A DNA stretch of 64,000 bases. Source: Lucinisca nassula. Its lineage: Eukaryota; Mollusca; Bivalvia; Lucinida; Lucinidae. Location: the NCBI GenBank assembly GCA_963580285.1, contig OY757025.1, positions 121,617,223-121,681,222 of the forward strand. Direction: 5' to 3'. The position numbers were made by a program, and so were the translations under genes. Under the pieces are notes generated by a model that made no database searches, was not told the origin of the DNA, and saw only the letters and a program-made list of their open reading frames with translations. Below, one piece after another: positions 35,012 to 45,932 of this stretch (the stretch's first letter is position 1; each line of letters begins with the position of its first letter).

Positions 35012-36767
35012 ACAAGAGGGCCATGATGGCCCTGGATCGCTCACCTGTACCATAGAGTAATAAGTGGGCCCCAGGGAGAGCCATTATTGACACCAGGGCT
35101 ATAATGTGCATAATGTTGAGGGAGGTCTTAAAAGGTGAAACATAGGCTATAATTTGAACAATCTTGGCAAAGGTCCAATAGATGAAGCTACACACCAAAT
35201 ATCAAAGACCTGGGCCTTGCGGTTTCAGAGAAGAAGATTTTTAAAGTTTTTACCTATATACGCCCATGTAAAACTAAAGGGCCCCGGGGCAGAGGCGTTT
35301 TTGGCCCCAGCACAATAATTTGAACAATCTTGGTAGGGGTCCGCTAGATGAAGCTTCATACCAAATATCAAAGACCTGGGCCTTGCAGTTTCAGAGAAGA
35401 AGATTTTTAAATATTTCCCTATAAGTCTATGTAAAACCAAAGGGTCTCGGGGCGGGGGCAGTTTTGGCCCCAGGGCTATAATTGGAACAATCTTGATAGA
35501 GGTCCACTAAATGAAATTTCACACCAAATATCAAACACCTAGGCCTTGTGGTTTCACAGAAGAAAATTTTTTAAAGATTTTCCATACGTAAGTCTATGGA
35601 AAACCAAAGGGCCCCGAGGCGGGGACATTTTTGGTCTCAGGGCTATAATTTGAACGATCTTTGTAGAGGTCCACTAGGTGAAGCTTCATACCAAATATCA
35701 AAGACCTAGGCCTTGTGGTTTCAGAGAAGAAGATTTTCCCTATAGAAGTCTATGTAAAACCAAAGAGCCCCAGAGCGGGGGCATATTTGGCCCCAGGGCT
35801 ATAATTTGAACAAACTTGGTAGGGGTCCACAAGATGAAGCTTCATACCAAATATCAAAGACCTGGGCCTTGCGGTTTCAGAGAAGAAGATTTTTAAAGAC
35901 TTTCCCTATATAAGCCTATGTAAAACCTAAGGGTCCCGGGGCGGGGGCATTTTTGGATCCAGCACTATAATTTGAACAATCCTGGTAGGGGTCCACTAGC
36001 TGAAGCTTCATTCCAAATAGCAAAGACCTGGGTCTTGCGGTTTCAGAGAAAAAGATTTTTAAAGATTTTCCCTATATAAGCCGATATAAAACCAAAGGGC
36101 CCTGGATCAGGGGCATTTTTGGCCCCAGCACTATAATTCAAACAATCTTGGTAGGGGTCCACTAGATGAAGCTTCTTACCAAATATCGAAGACCTGGGCC
36201 TTGCGGTTTCAGAGAAGAAGATTTTCAAAGATTTTCCCTATATAAGACCATGTAAAACCAAAGGGCCCCGGGGCGGGGGCATTTTTGGCCCCAGCACTAT
36301 AATTTGAACAATCTTTGTCGGGTTCCACAAGATGAAGCTTCATAACAAATATCAAAGACCTGGACCTTGTGGTTTCAGAGACGAAGATTTTTTAAGATTT
36401 TCCCTATATAAGCCCATGTAAAACCAAAGGGCCCCGGGGCGGGGGCATCTTTGGCCCCAGCACTATAATTTGAATAATCTAGATAGGGGTCTACTAGATG
36501 AAGCTTCATACCAAATATCAAAGACCTGGGCCTTGTGGTTTCAGAGAAGAAGATTTTTTAAGTTTTCGGTGAAAAAAATCTATTTTTGGCTCCTGTGACC
36601 TAGATGTGCAACGGACCGGAACCATTTGAACAACTTTGAAAGGGGACCACCTAAGGATCATTCCTATGAAGTTTGGTCAAAATCCGATCAGTGGTTTAGG
36701 AGGAGATGTCGTTTGAAGAAATTGTTTACACACGGATGACAGACAAAAAGTGATCCTAATATAAAAC
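35012..36767 (+). mobile_element. P1: pearl-like element with about 166-bp internal tandem monomers
   Basis: Head ACAAGAGGGCCATGATGGCC then CTGGATCGCTCACCTG. Internal monomers of 166 bp (AAGGGCCCCG at 36261 and 36427) carry TATAATTTGAACAATCTTGG, TGAAGCTTCATACCAAATAT and GGTTTCAGAGAAGAAGATTT. Tail: TGTGACCTAGATGTGCAACG, GTTTAGGAGGAGATGTCG, GACAGACAAAAAGTGATCC. The plan (unique head, tandem monomers near 160 bp, short ACGG-type stretch, conserved tail) resembles non-autonomous pearl/Helitron-like elements of bivalves. The terminal hairpin is missing here. No protein encoded. Confidence 0.82.
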
Positions 36768-38195
36768 ACAAGAGGGCCATGATGGCCCTGGATCGCTCAC
36801 CTGGTCCATAGAGTAACAAGTGTGACCCGGGGAGGGCCCTTATTAACCCCAGGGCTATAATGTGCATAATGTTCAGAGACGTCTAAAAAGGTGAAGCTTC
36901 ATACCAAATATCAACAAAGGCTATAATTTGAACAATCTTGGCAAAGGTCCACTAGATATGCTACATACCAAATATCAAAGACCTTGGCCTTGCGGTTTCA
37001 GAGAAGAAGATTTTTATTAAAGATATTCCCTACATAAGCCTATATAAAACCAAATGGCTCCAGGGCGGGGGCATTTTTGGCCTCAGAGCTATAATTTAAA
37101 CCATCTTGTTAGAGGTCCACTAGAGGAAGCTTCACACCAAATATCAAAGACCATGGCCTTGCTGTTTCAGAAGAAGATTTTTAAGAATATCTCTATATAA
37201 GTCTATGTAAAACCAAAGGGCCCCAGGTCGGGGGCAGTTTTGGCCCTAGCACTGTAATTTGAACAATCTTGGTAGGGGTCCACTAGATGAAGCTTCATAC
37301 CAAACAGCAAAGACCTGGCCCTTGGGGTTTCCGAGAAGAAGATTTTTAAAGATTTTCCCCATATAAGCCCATGTAAAACCATAGGGCCCCGGGGCGGTGG
37401 CATTTTTAGCCCAAGCACTATAATTTGAACAATCCTGGTAGGAGTCCACTAGATGAAGCTTCATACCAAATAGCAAAGACCTGGGCCTTACGGTTTCAGA
37501 GAAGAAAATTTTTAAAGGTTTTCCCTATATAAGCCCATGTAAAACCAAAGGGCCCCGGAGCGGGGGCATATTTGACCCCATCACTATAATTTGAACAATC
37601 TTGGTAGGGGTCCACTAGATGAAGCTTCATACCAAATATCAAAGACCTGGGCCTTACGGTTTCAGGGAAGAAGATTTTTAAAGCTCATCCCTATATAAGC
37701 CCATGTAAAACCAAAGGGCCCTGGAGCGGGGGCATTTTTGGCCCCAGCACTATAATTTGAACAATCTTGGTAGGGGTCCACTAGCTGAAGCTTCATACCA
37801 AAAATCAAAGACCTGGGCCTTGTGGTTTCAGAGAAGAAGATTTTTACAGATTTTCTTTAATAAGCCCATGTAAAACCAAAGGGCCCCGTGGCGGGGGCAT
37901 TTTTGGCCCCAGCACTATAATTTGAACAATCTTTGTAGTGGTCCACTAGATCAAGCTTCATACCAAATATCAAAGACCTGGGCCTTGCGGTTTCAGAGAA
38001 GAAGATTTTTTAAGTTTTCGGTGAAAAAATCTAATTTTGGCTCCTGTGACCTATATGTGCAACGGACTGGAACCATCTAAACAACTTTAAAAGGGGACCA
38101 CCTAAGGATCATTCCTATGAAGTTTGGTCAAAATCCGATCAGCGGTTTAGGAGGAGATGTCATTTGAAGAAATTGTTTACGCACTAATATAAAAC
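36768..38195 (+). mobile_element. P2: pearl-like element, directly following P1
   Basis: Same head motif ACAAGAGGGCCATGATGGCC, then about seven monomers of about 166 bp with GTAGGGGTCCACTAGATGAA and AAGACCTGGGCCTT, then the unique tail (CAACGGACTGGAACCATC, GGACCACCTAAGGATCATTC). It ends GTTTACGCACTAATATAAAA without microsatellite or hairpin, the same junction TAATATAAAACACAAGAGGG as at the P1/P2 boundary. Confidence 0.82.
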
Positions 38196-39019
38196 ACAAG
38201 AGGGCCCAGAGGGCCCTGGTTCGCTCACCTGATCCAATGTATAACAAGTGGGCCCCGGGCAGGGTCAATTTTGGCCCCAGGGCTATGATTTGAACAATCT
38301 TGGTGGAGGTCCACAAGATGAAGCTTCATATCGAATATGAAAGACCTGGGCTTTGTGGTTTCAGAGAAGAAGATTTTAAAGGTTTACCCTGCATATAGAA
38401 GTCTATGTAAAACAAGATTTTCCAAATATAAGTCTATGTAAAACCAAAGGGCCCCGGAGCGGGGGCATTTTTGGCCCCAGGGCTATAATTTGAACAATCT
38501 TGGTAGAGGTCCACTAGCTGAAGCTTCATAACAAATATGAAAGACCTAAGCCTTGTGGTTTCAGAGAAGATGATTTTTAAAGATTTTCCCCTAGATAAGT
38601 CTATGTAAAACCAAAGGGCCACATGGCAGGGGCATTTTTGGTCACAGGGCTATAATTTGCACAATCTTTATAGAGGTCCACTAGCTGAAGCTTCATAACA
38701 AATATCAAAGACCTGGGCCCTGCGGTTTCAGAGGAGAAGATTTTTAAAGTTTTTGGTGAAAAAAATCTATTTTTGGCTACTGTGACCTATACGTGCAACG
38801 GACCGGAACCATTTGAACAACTTTCAAAGGGGACCACCTAAGGATCATTCCTGTGAAGTTTGGTCAAAATCCGATCAGTGGTTTAGGAGGAGATGTCGTT
38901 TGAAGAAAAAGTTTACGGACGCACGCACGGACGGACGGACGCACGGACGGACGCACGACGGACGACGGACAAAAAGTGATCCCAAAAGCTCACCTTGTCA
39001 CTACGTGACAGGTGAGCTA
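38196..39019 (+). mobile_element. P3: pearl-like element with ACGG microsatellite and terminal hairpin
   Basis: Head ACAAGAGGGCCCAGAGGGCC, about three monomers, tail with GTTTAGGAGGAGATGTCG, then ACGG/ACGC repeats (about 38926-38970), ACAAAAAGTGATCCC and a strong terminal hairpin at 38987-39018 (AGCTCACCTTGTCAC paired with GTGACAGGTGAGCT). The CGCTCACCTG near the head and CAGGTGAGCT at the end are inverted. The end GAGCTAA resembles a Helitron CTRR terminus preceded by a hairpin, but a Helitron assignment is not proven. Confidence 0.85.
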
Positions 39020-41420
39020 ACAAGAGGGCCCAATGGCCCTATATCGTTCACCTGTGTACCAGAAAACCATTAGTGTAGGAGACCACTTGACATTGCTACG
39101 TACTAAATATCTAAGCTCAGGCAAAGCGGTGTCCATGCGTATAAACCCTATTGGTTTCATTGGGCAACAGGGCTTGAGATGTAATTTCATCTCAATGTCG
39201 GGTAAAAAGTCCCACAAAATTGGAAGAGACATCTCCAAAATGACCTATACAGTGTTGACAGGGATGTAAAACCTCAAATCAAACAAAATCTGTGCCTTAT
39301 GGTTTTGGAAAAGAAGATTTTTTTAAGTTTTTTTTCCAGTATAAGTCTATAGGAGTTAAGGGGCCCCAGGGCGTGGCCTGTTTGGACCCCAGGAGCATGA
39401 TTGGCAGGAATTATGTAGGTGACCACTTGCCGTTGCTAGATGCTAATTACCTAAGCTCTGGGCCCTGCGGTTTCAGAGGAGAAGATTTTTGAAGCTTTTT
39501 TCCATTTTGAGTCTATGGGAGCGAAGGGGCCCGGGGGTGGCCCATTTGGAACCCAGGGGCATGATTGGCAGGAATTATGTAGGAGACCACTTGCCGTTGC
39601 CACGTGCTAAATATCTAAGCTCTGGGCCCTGTGATTTCAGAGAAGAAGATTTTTGAAGCTTTTTTCCATTATGAGTCTATAGGAGCTAAGGGGCCCCAGG
39701 GCGTGGCCTGTTTGAACCCCAGGAGCATGATTGGCAGGAATTATGTAGGTGACCACTTGCCATTGCTACATGCTAAATTTCTAAGCTCTGGGCTCTGTGG
39801 TTTCAGAGAAGAAGATTTTTAAAGCTTTTTTTTTCATTATGAGTCTATAGGAGCTAAGGGGCCCCGGGGCGTGGCCCATTTTGAACCCAGGGGCATGATT
39901 GGCAGGAATTATGTTGGTGACCACTTGCCGTTGCTACATGCTAAATATCTAAGCTCTGGGCCCTGTGGTTTCAGAGAAGAAGATTTTTGAACCTTTTTTT
40001 CCATTATGAGTATATAGGAGCTAAGGGGCCCAGGGGCGTGGTCCGTTTTGATCCCAGGGGCATGATTAGCAGGAATTATATAGGTTACCACTTGCCATTG
40101 CTACATGCTAAATATCTAAGCTCTGGGCCCTGTGGTTTCAGAGAAGAAGATTTTTGAAGCTTTTTTCCATTATGAGTCTATGGGAGCGAAGGGGCCCCGG
40201 GGCGTGGCCCATTTGGAACCCAGGGGCATGATTGGCAGGAATTATGTAGTTGACCACTTGCCCTTCCTACATGCTAAATATCTAAGCTCTGGGCCCTATG
40301 GTTTCAGAGAAGAAGATTTTTGAAGCTTTTTTTCCATTATGAGTCTATAGGAGCTAATTGGCCCTGGGGCGTGGTCCGTTTGGACACCAGGGGCATGATT
40401 GGCAGGAATTATGTAGGTGACCACTTGCTGTTACTACATGCTAAATATTTAAGCTCTGGGCCCTGTGGTTTCAGAGAAGAAGATTTTTGAAGCTTTTTTT
40501 CCATTATGAGTCTACGGGAGCGAATGGGGCCCGGGGCGTGGCCCATTTGGAACCCAGGGGCATCATTGGCAGGAATTATGTAGGTGACCACCTGCCATTG
40601 CTACATGCTAAATATATAAGCTCTGGGCCCTGTGGTTTCAGAGAAGAAGATTTTTGAAGCTTTTTTTTCCATTATGAGTCTATGGGAGCGAAGGGGCCCG
40701 GGGGCGTGGCCCATTTGGAACCCAGGGGCATGATTGGCAGGAATTATGAAGGTTACCACCTGCCATTGCTACATGCTAAATATATAAGCTCTGGGCCCTG
40801 TGGTTTCAGAGAAGAAGATTTTTGAAGCTTTTTTTCCATTATGAGTCTATGGGAGCGAAGGGGCCCCGGGGCGTGGCCCTTTTTGAACCCAGGGGCATGA
40901 TTGGCAGGAATTATGTAGGTGACCACTTGCCATTGGTACATGCTAAATATCTAAGCTCTGGGCCCTGTGGTTTCAGAGAAGAAGATTTTTGAAGCTTTTT
41001 TTCCATTATTAGTCTATGGGAGCGAAGGGGCCCTAGGGCGTGGCCCATTTGGCACCGAGGAGCATGATTGGCAGGAATTATGTAGTTGACCACTTGCCCT
41101 TGCTACATGCTTAATATCTAAGCTCTGGGCCCTGTGGTTTCAGAGAAGAAGATTTTAAAATGTTTTCCCATTATAAGTCTATGGGAGCTATATGTTGCCA
41201 TGACAACCAGAATTCCAATCTGATCAGCCCAAAAACCTTATGCAGCCTTTCCCCCTACCTGATGATGATTCACATGAAATTTGATCAAGATTGGCCATGG
41301 GGTATTGGAGATATACTTATTTGAAATTGTTTACGGACGCACGGACGCACGCACGCACGACGGACGACGGACAAAAAGTGATCCCAAAAGCTCACCTCGT
41401 CACTACGTGACAGGTGAGCT
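39020..41420 (+). mobile_element. P4: pearl-like element, different monomer subfamily, complete tail
   Basis: Head ACAAGAGGGCCCAATGGCC begins where P3 stops. About 12 monomers of about 166 bp share GGTTTCAGAGAAGAAGATTT with P1-P3 but otherwise differ: TTCCATTATGAGTCTATGGG, GGCATGATTGGCAGGAATTA, GACCACTTGCCATTGCTACA. The tail differs from P1-P3 (TGCCATGACAACCAGAATTC), then ACGC/ACGG repeats (about 41333-41370) and the conserved hairpin at 41389-41420. A SINE-3 fragment is inserted at 39118-39288. Repeated short frames on both strands are monomer by-products. Confidence 0.85.
39118..39288 (+). mobile_element. SINE-3, 5'-truncated copy nested in P4
   Basis: Starts at GGCAAAGCGGTGTCCATGC and continues through CCCTATTGGTTTCATTGGGC, CTCAATGTCGGGTAAAAAG and GTGTTGACAGGGATGTAAAA to CAAATCAAACAAA. 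On both sides the P4 monomer resumes (ATATCTAAGCTC before, TGTGCCTTATGGTTTTGG after), so this is an insertion into an existing P4 monomer. Confidence 0.88.
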
Positions 41421-41576
41421 GAAAAAAGTGGAAACCTTTGCGTTTTGTCACTTGAAGCCAAAAATCTAGTATAAAAAGTCAGATGGTTTTCTATTTTCTT
41501 ATAAATTAATGAATGCATTTAACACAAACAGTTACGAACATCCATATAAACATGTGGCAAAACAAACAGGGAATCA
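41421..41576. other. Unassigned spacer between P4 and SINE-3
   Basis: Short AT-rich sequence with no recognised ends or coding potential. Confidence 0.4.
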
Positions 41577-41852
41577 GACCCCCGGCCATCGGGGCTTGAA
41601 GAAATAGATTGGCTGCATGAACTGAAACCGACCCGCACACCAGTACTGGCAAACCGCTTAGAGGATCTAAGTCTACCGAGCCAAAGCGGTGCTTACAAAC
41701 CCTATTGGTTTCATTGGGCGACAGGGCTTTGAGATGTCATTTCATCTCAGTGTCGGGTAAAAGTCCCACAAAAGTGGAAGCAACGTCTCCAAAATGACCT
41801 ATACTGTGTTGACGGTGACGTTAAACATCAAATCAAACAACAGAACCAAAAT
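41577..41852 (+). mobile_element. SINE-3 copy, nearly full length
   Basis: Head CCCCCGGCCATCGGGGCTTG, then AGAAATAGATTGGCTGCATG, GCAAACCGCTTAGAGGATCT, CCCTATTGGTTTCATTGGGC and tail GTGTTGACGGTGACGTTAAA ending CATCAAATCAAACAACA. A deletion removes the GATGCTTCCACG segment. No clear target-site duplication was seen. Confidence 0.9.
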
Positions 41853-42687
41853 GCCTAGTTTTAGAGCCCTAAATCAGAAATAAATGTTAGAGGGAACGTA
41901 AGTCGTTTCTCATCTGAAAGCATTTTCACAGAAGAGAGTTGTATTAGGGTGATCATAAAGGAGCAGTCTCGCAATGGTCTACACGACATTGGACAAGTGC
42001 CTCGCTGTGCCATACAAAATTATTATAAGTATTTACAACAAATTTATATTTTAGAGGTGCAATGGCCTGAACACATTTGCGATATATTTAGATAAAACTT
42101 GGACACAAAACAATCACAGCAAGCTGATTTCTGGTCTGACATATAAAATAAAAATTATGTGTAAATGATTTTATCGGGAAGGGTGTAGTGTCCCCAAATC
42201 GTCCGTTTTATGCCAAAAATATAGTTCTCTCGTTTCTTTCACTCCTCCGTGTCACCAATACGCTTGCAGATTTTTTTTGATATCTGCCGAATGCAGGCGG
42301 ACGTTTACGGAAAAACGATCACAGCGCCACTTAACGAGAATAATGGGAACTAGAAGAAGCAGAAGCGGAATTTCAAGTTAAAAAGCAGCCTACAAAAATG
42401 AATATCATAATGCAGTGTTGCACAATTGTAACTGAATATAGCATAACAGAATATCAAAATTGCATATTGCAATCTCAATGTTGCATAATTGAGTTTTTAC
42501 CTAAATCCTGTTCCATAGTCGCGTGCAATAATGGCAACTTTGTTTGTCTTCATCTTAATTTATCTCTCCTGATCTATATTTTACTTCATTTTCGATTCCG
42601 GAAATATTGGAAATGTATTTTGGAAATATTTCAATAATACTTTGTAGGATTACAGATCAAGTCAATATGGAGTGTCGCGTGCAAGAA
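41853..42687. other. Unassigned AT-rich stretch
   Basis: About 830 bp without recognised element ends. Around 42400-42490 short motifs such as GTTGCA(C/T)AATTG and ATTGCATATTGCAAT recur imperfectly. A 79-codon open frame at 42398-42637 shows no coding-like composition or motif and is not called. Confidence 0.4.
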
Positions 42688-42746
42688 TAAAAAATGATCT
42701 TAATAGTGTTGACTGGGTCGTTAAACTCCAATACAAACAAACAAAC
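42688..42746 (+). mobile_element. SINE-2 tail fragment
   Basis: AAAAAATGATCTTAATAGTG then TTGACTGGGTCGTTAAACTC and CAATACAAACAAACAAAC: only the conserved 3' module of SINE-2 is present, so this is a strongly 5'-truncated insertion. Confidence 0.87.
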
Positions 42747-43055
42747 GTTTAGTTGCTGAATTTAAGAATGTTCCCTTGACATTTTAAGGGACTAATAATA
42801 GTTCGTCTGTCATTTCAGACAAAGACCAATCTTAATCGCATATAAGAAATGCTACTGTGATGGCTGATGAGACCAAATTTAGCTCTTAGCCGTCTGTTGC
42901 ATATACTGATAGAACAACAGAGGTCAGGCGGGTGATGCCTTTAGCTTTGATTGTGGGCGTTTCTGTTCGGCTTCGCTGTTTCTTTTTGCCTCGTATTCAC
43001 ACGCACCTCCTTAAAAGTAATAAGATACCAAAAATAAATTTCATAAAAACATATG
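42747..43055. other. Unassigned spacer
   Basis: About 310 bp with no recognised repeat or coding potential. Confidence 0.35.
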
Positions 43056-43122
43056 ATACAGAGGACCCTCGTTATAACAACAGTATTTGTTCCCTATTAG
43101 TGTGCCGTTATAGAGTCTTCTA

Positions 43123-43434
43123 CCGCCCCCGCCCATCGGGGCTTGAAGAAATAGATGGGCTGCATGATGCTTCCACGAGGAGCTGAAATCGTCCGCACAC
43201 TAGTACTGGTAAACCGCTTAGAGCATCTAAGCCTGTCCAGGAACCGCGGTGCGAGGCGGACCGTCCATGCTTATAAACCCTATTTGTTTCATTGGGCGAC
43301 AGGGCTTGAGATGTCATTTCATCTCAATGGTCGGTTAAAGTCCTACAAAATTGGAAACAACGTCTCCAAAATGACCTATACTGTTTTGACGGGGACGTTA
43401 AACCTAAAAAAAAAAAAAAAAAAAAAAAACAAAC
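43123..43434 (+). mobile_element. SINE-3 copy nested in the Tigger-like MITE
   Basis: Head CCGCCCCCGCCCATCGGGGC, full body with GCTGCATGATGCTTCCACGA, CCCTATTTGTTTCATTGGGC and tail GTTTTGACGGGGACGTTAAA passing into an A-run of about 23 and AACAAACAAACC. The uninterrupted A-rich tail suggests a fairly recent insertion. Confidence 0.9.
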
Positions 43435-43506
43435 AAACCAAAACTGTTATAAAGAATCCCAGTTAGGAGTATGGACAGAATAAAAGACCTTTTCCCCATT
43501 ATTGCT

Positions 43507-43580
43507 CCAAGAAACAAATGTTATAGATATACAGAGGCGATCATCTAAAAAATATAAATAACATTTGTTTCTTGGAGTAT
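43507..43580. repeat. 20-bp perfect inverted repeat
   Basis: CTCCAAGAAACAAATGTTAT at 43507 is found as its exact reverse complement ending at 43580, with a spacer of about 34 bp. It lies inside the Tigger-like MITE and may be a relic of another foldback element. Confidence 0.9.
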
Positions 43581-43819
43581 TAGATGACAAGACCCTTTCA
43601 TGACTATTGACTCGATTTGTGCGTTTCCATCCCGAGGGAAGCCCATGCCACTCGAAACCGAGTGTAAACCATTAGTTAAATAGTCATTCCTTTCAAATTG
43701 CCGTTATAACGAGGTTAGCCATTATAACGGAGGGTTGACTATATTTGATGCTAAATTGTAGGTGAAGGTAATTTTCAATAATCAACTTCAATTATCATAG
43801 CCATGATATGGCTTTTTAA

Positions 43820-43943
43820 CCATTTTTGTACCAAATGGAATCTTCCTCCTTATAAAAAGCAGGAGTCAATTTCAAAATTTTGGGGTGTCAAGTTGTGTTT
43901 TCATCAAAATTTATTTGGAAAATGACTGAACTTTTAGCAAGCA
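43820..43943. mobile_element. Half of a TTAA-type MITE, cut by SINE-1
   Basis: After TTAA (43816-43819) comes CCATTTTTGTACCAAATGG, AATCTTCCTCCTTATAAAAA, TTTTGGGGTGTCAAG and AAATTTATTTGGAAAATGAC. This matches, in reverse orientation, one half of the element at 61137-61343. The other half is absent; SINE-1 begins at 43944. Confidence 0.8.
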
Positions 43944-44095
43944 GTGCGTGAGTGTTTGAGTTTTACGTCCCACCAACAGCTAAGGGCACACAAAGACGGG
44001 ACCTCGGTTTTAAAGACTCATCCGAAAGTCTGGAGAAGCCCGGGATCGATCCTGCGATCCTTGGTTTACAAGGCGAGTAGCGTAAGCGGGGGTCC
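43944..44095 (-). mobile_element. SINE-1 copy with truncated tRNA head
   Basis: GTGCGTGAGTGTTTGAGTTT, CGTCCCACCAACAGCTAAGG and AAGACTCATCCGAAAGTC are present, plus the B-box (GATCGATCC), but the sequence stops at GGCGAGTAGCGTAA, so the A-box and 5' end are missing. Confidence 0.87.
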
Positions 44096-44500
44096 AATAG
44101 TAATCAAATAGTCCGCCGGGCTAGCTACGTCATCGTTCCGTGTCCTGACCATATCTTCATGCTCCGTTGAGAGGTTCTGTATCTTGCGTCGCTTTGGCGT
44201 CTCGTTAACGTGGGTAAAGCAAATTTGGTGTGTATAGTTGGACAAGAGTTGCTGCTTTTGCAGCAGACAAGGGTTGGGGGTTCGTTTGATAACTCCAAGA
44301 CACCGTAGGACACCCGAGGACGCCTTTTAAATGATTTTAATTAATTATGTATAAAAAGACATTTCTTTGTACTATCAATGACCAATTTATCGATTCTCCT
44401 TTCCATGATGAAGTTTTGTTTCAGTATGAATACCAATGAAGTGGCAACACCGGATAAAGATAAAGAAGCTTATACCGGAAACAAGTAACATTAGCGATAT
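44096..44500. other. Unassigned spacer
   Basis: About 400 bp with a weak hairpin (TTGCTGCTTTTGCAGCAG near 44250). No gene or known element recognised. Confidence 0.35.
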
Positions 44501-44784
44501 CATTACGATAACACACCCGTGCGACATAGTGCATTTTTTCACATCTCCAAAATGGCCATTTTCCTGATGAAAATCCGTGACATTTTTCTTATAAATACTG
44601 CAAACATCGGTTGTGGGTACTCGTTAGAACCGCCTCATTGCGGCGGTTCTTCTAACCAGTACCCACAACCTATGCATTGGAGCAAAAACAAGAAAAATAA
44701 TGTATACATCCGTAAACCACAGTTTTCTCTAAACAAAGTGGGGTATAGGGGGGTCTTCATTTCACGGACTTGTTCACGTGATGC
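44501..44784 (+). mobile_element. MITE-1, complete copy (subtype 1A)
   Basis: Left terminal repeat CATTACGATAACACACCCGT; the opposite end read in reverse is CATCACGTGAACAAGTCCGT, giving imperfect terminal inverted repeats of about 20 bp. The centre (44609-44670) is a near-perfect hairpin from GGTTGTGGGTACTCGTTAGA to CTAACCAGTACCCACAACC. Subtype 1A carries CACATCTCCAAAATGGCCAT and CTGATGAAAATCCGTGAC. No protein is encoded. Confidence 0.88.
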
Positions 44785-44869
44785 AGAGCTTTTATTGCGA
44801 CAAAGAATCCAATGACTTACTTATTTCCCAGCCCTGCACCTAATAATGCGTCAGCCAAGGGGCGCCTGG

Positions 44870-44968
44870 TACCCATTTTACGCCTTTGGCATGGCTCAGC
44901 TGGTGATTGACGGGTCGGGACCTCCCGATCCCGAAGCGGACGCTCTTCCACTGAGCTATCAGGACCGG
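44870..44968 (-). mobile_element. SINE-6: tRNA-like head of an unlisted SINE
   Basis: Minus strand TCCGGTCCTGATAGCTCAGT followed by GGAAGAGCGTCCGCTTCGGG resembles a tRNA 5' half with a good A-box (TAGCTCAGTGG). The B-box position reads GGTCCCGACCC and lacks the TTCGA core, so this is not a functional tRNA gene. The family occurs only once in the window, so its 3' limit is uncertain. Confidence 0.65.
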
Positions 44969-45102
44969 AGGACACCTTATTGATTCTCCCACGCATCCCG
45001 ACGAAAAGGCTCTATCTATCTACACTGTCTACACCGCGACTTATATCGCGATCTGGATATATCACGATAGCGGAACTTGGACCCCAAAGACCGCGATATA
45101 TT

Positions 45103-45207
<105 letters not shown>

Positions 45208-45294
45208 CCCCTGGAAGCATAGGTCTGTCTGTCTGTTCGCTTGTCCTCAAACACAGTAACATCGGGCATAACTTTGGACCTTGATATTTCACCT

Positions 45295-45597
45295 TTGTTT
45301 GTATTTCAGTGTAACGGCCCAGTCAACACTGTTTAGGTCATTTTAGCCGGTCAGTTTACATATCCACACTTGTCCTGGGTAGGGTTATACATAAGCTATT
45401 AACTATTACAGTGCACATTTTTCGCCAGAAACTACCAACTGCCCTTCTCAAACAAGCGGAAGGGAGAGAATGACCGTAGAAAAGATTTCATGATCAATAT
45501 CCACGAAAGAATGATCCCAACCCCGACAGGTATCGAACCCGCGTCCTCCTGATCACCAGTCAGACACACATCCGACTGAGCTACCGAGTCCGGCAAC
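45295..45597 (-). mobile_element. SINE-2, full-length copy with 9-bp target-site duplication
   Basis: ATTTCACCT at 45286-45294 and 45598-45606 forms the target-site duplication. Minus strand: head GGACTCGGTAGCTCAGTCGG, B-box GGTTCGATACC, body and the GTTGACTGGGCCGTTAC tail module. It inserted into a T2 tandem monomer (ATATTTCACCTTTG is a T2 motif). Confidence 0.92.
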
Positions 45598-45800
45598 ATT
45601 TCACCTACTGTTTAAAAACTTTAACATTGGCAATAACGTTTGGTTGGTAATGTATTGGGCTTTCATATTTCACATGTGCATTCCTTGACGGTGATACCAT
45701 GATTTCGTATCTTATATTATTAATTGATTATCCTATATTACACAAGGTCAACCAATATTCATAAATCATGTTTTTAATTGCGTCAATTAATAAAATTGTC

Positions 45801-45932
45801 ATTAATCAAGTAATTTCGTATTGGCCCAGTTACAGGTCCTCGGTCAGCTGTATTGGCCTCGGCCTTCGGCCTCGTGCCAATACAGCAGACCTCGGACCAG
45901 TACCTGGGCCAATACGAAATTACTTGATTAAT
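45801..45932. mobile_element. 132-bp near-perfect palindrome (foldback MITE)
   Basis: Starts ATTAATCAAGTAATTTCGTA and ends with its reverse complement TACGAAATTACTTGATTAAT. Pairing continues inward through TTGGCCCAG, GGTCC and CTGTATTGGC to a CGGCCTTCGGCC centre, with few mismatches. A diverged relative lies at 52806-52899. It sits inside element T2. Confidence 0.93.

Larger units (their letters stand above)
43056..43742. mobile_element. pogo/Tigger-like MITE split by a SINE-3 copy
   Basis: Left end TACAGAGGACCCTCGTTATA and, on the opposite strand, right end TATAGTCAACCCTCCGTTAT are imperfect terminal inverted repeats bounded by TA. Repeats of the CAG-GACCCTCGTTATAA kind are typical of the Tc1/mariner superfamily (pogo/Tigger). 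No transposase is present, so this is non-autonomous. Inside are a perfect inverted repeat (43507-43526 with 43561-43580) and a second GTTATAACGAGG motif near the right end. Confidence 0.75.

Noticed and set aside
44894..44968. Possible tRNA gene on the minus strand
   Set aside because: Good 5' half, but the B-box lacks TTCGA and the 3' half does not pair; called a SINE head.
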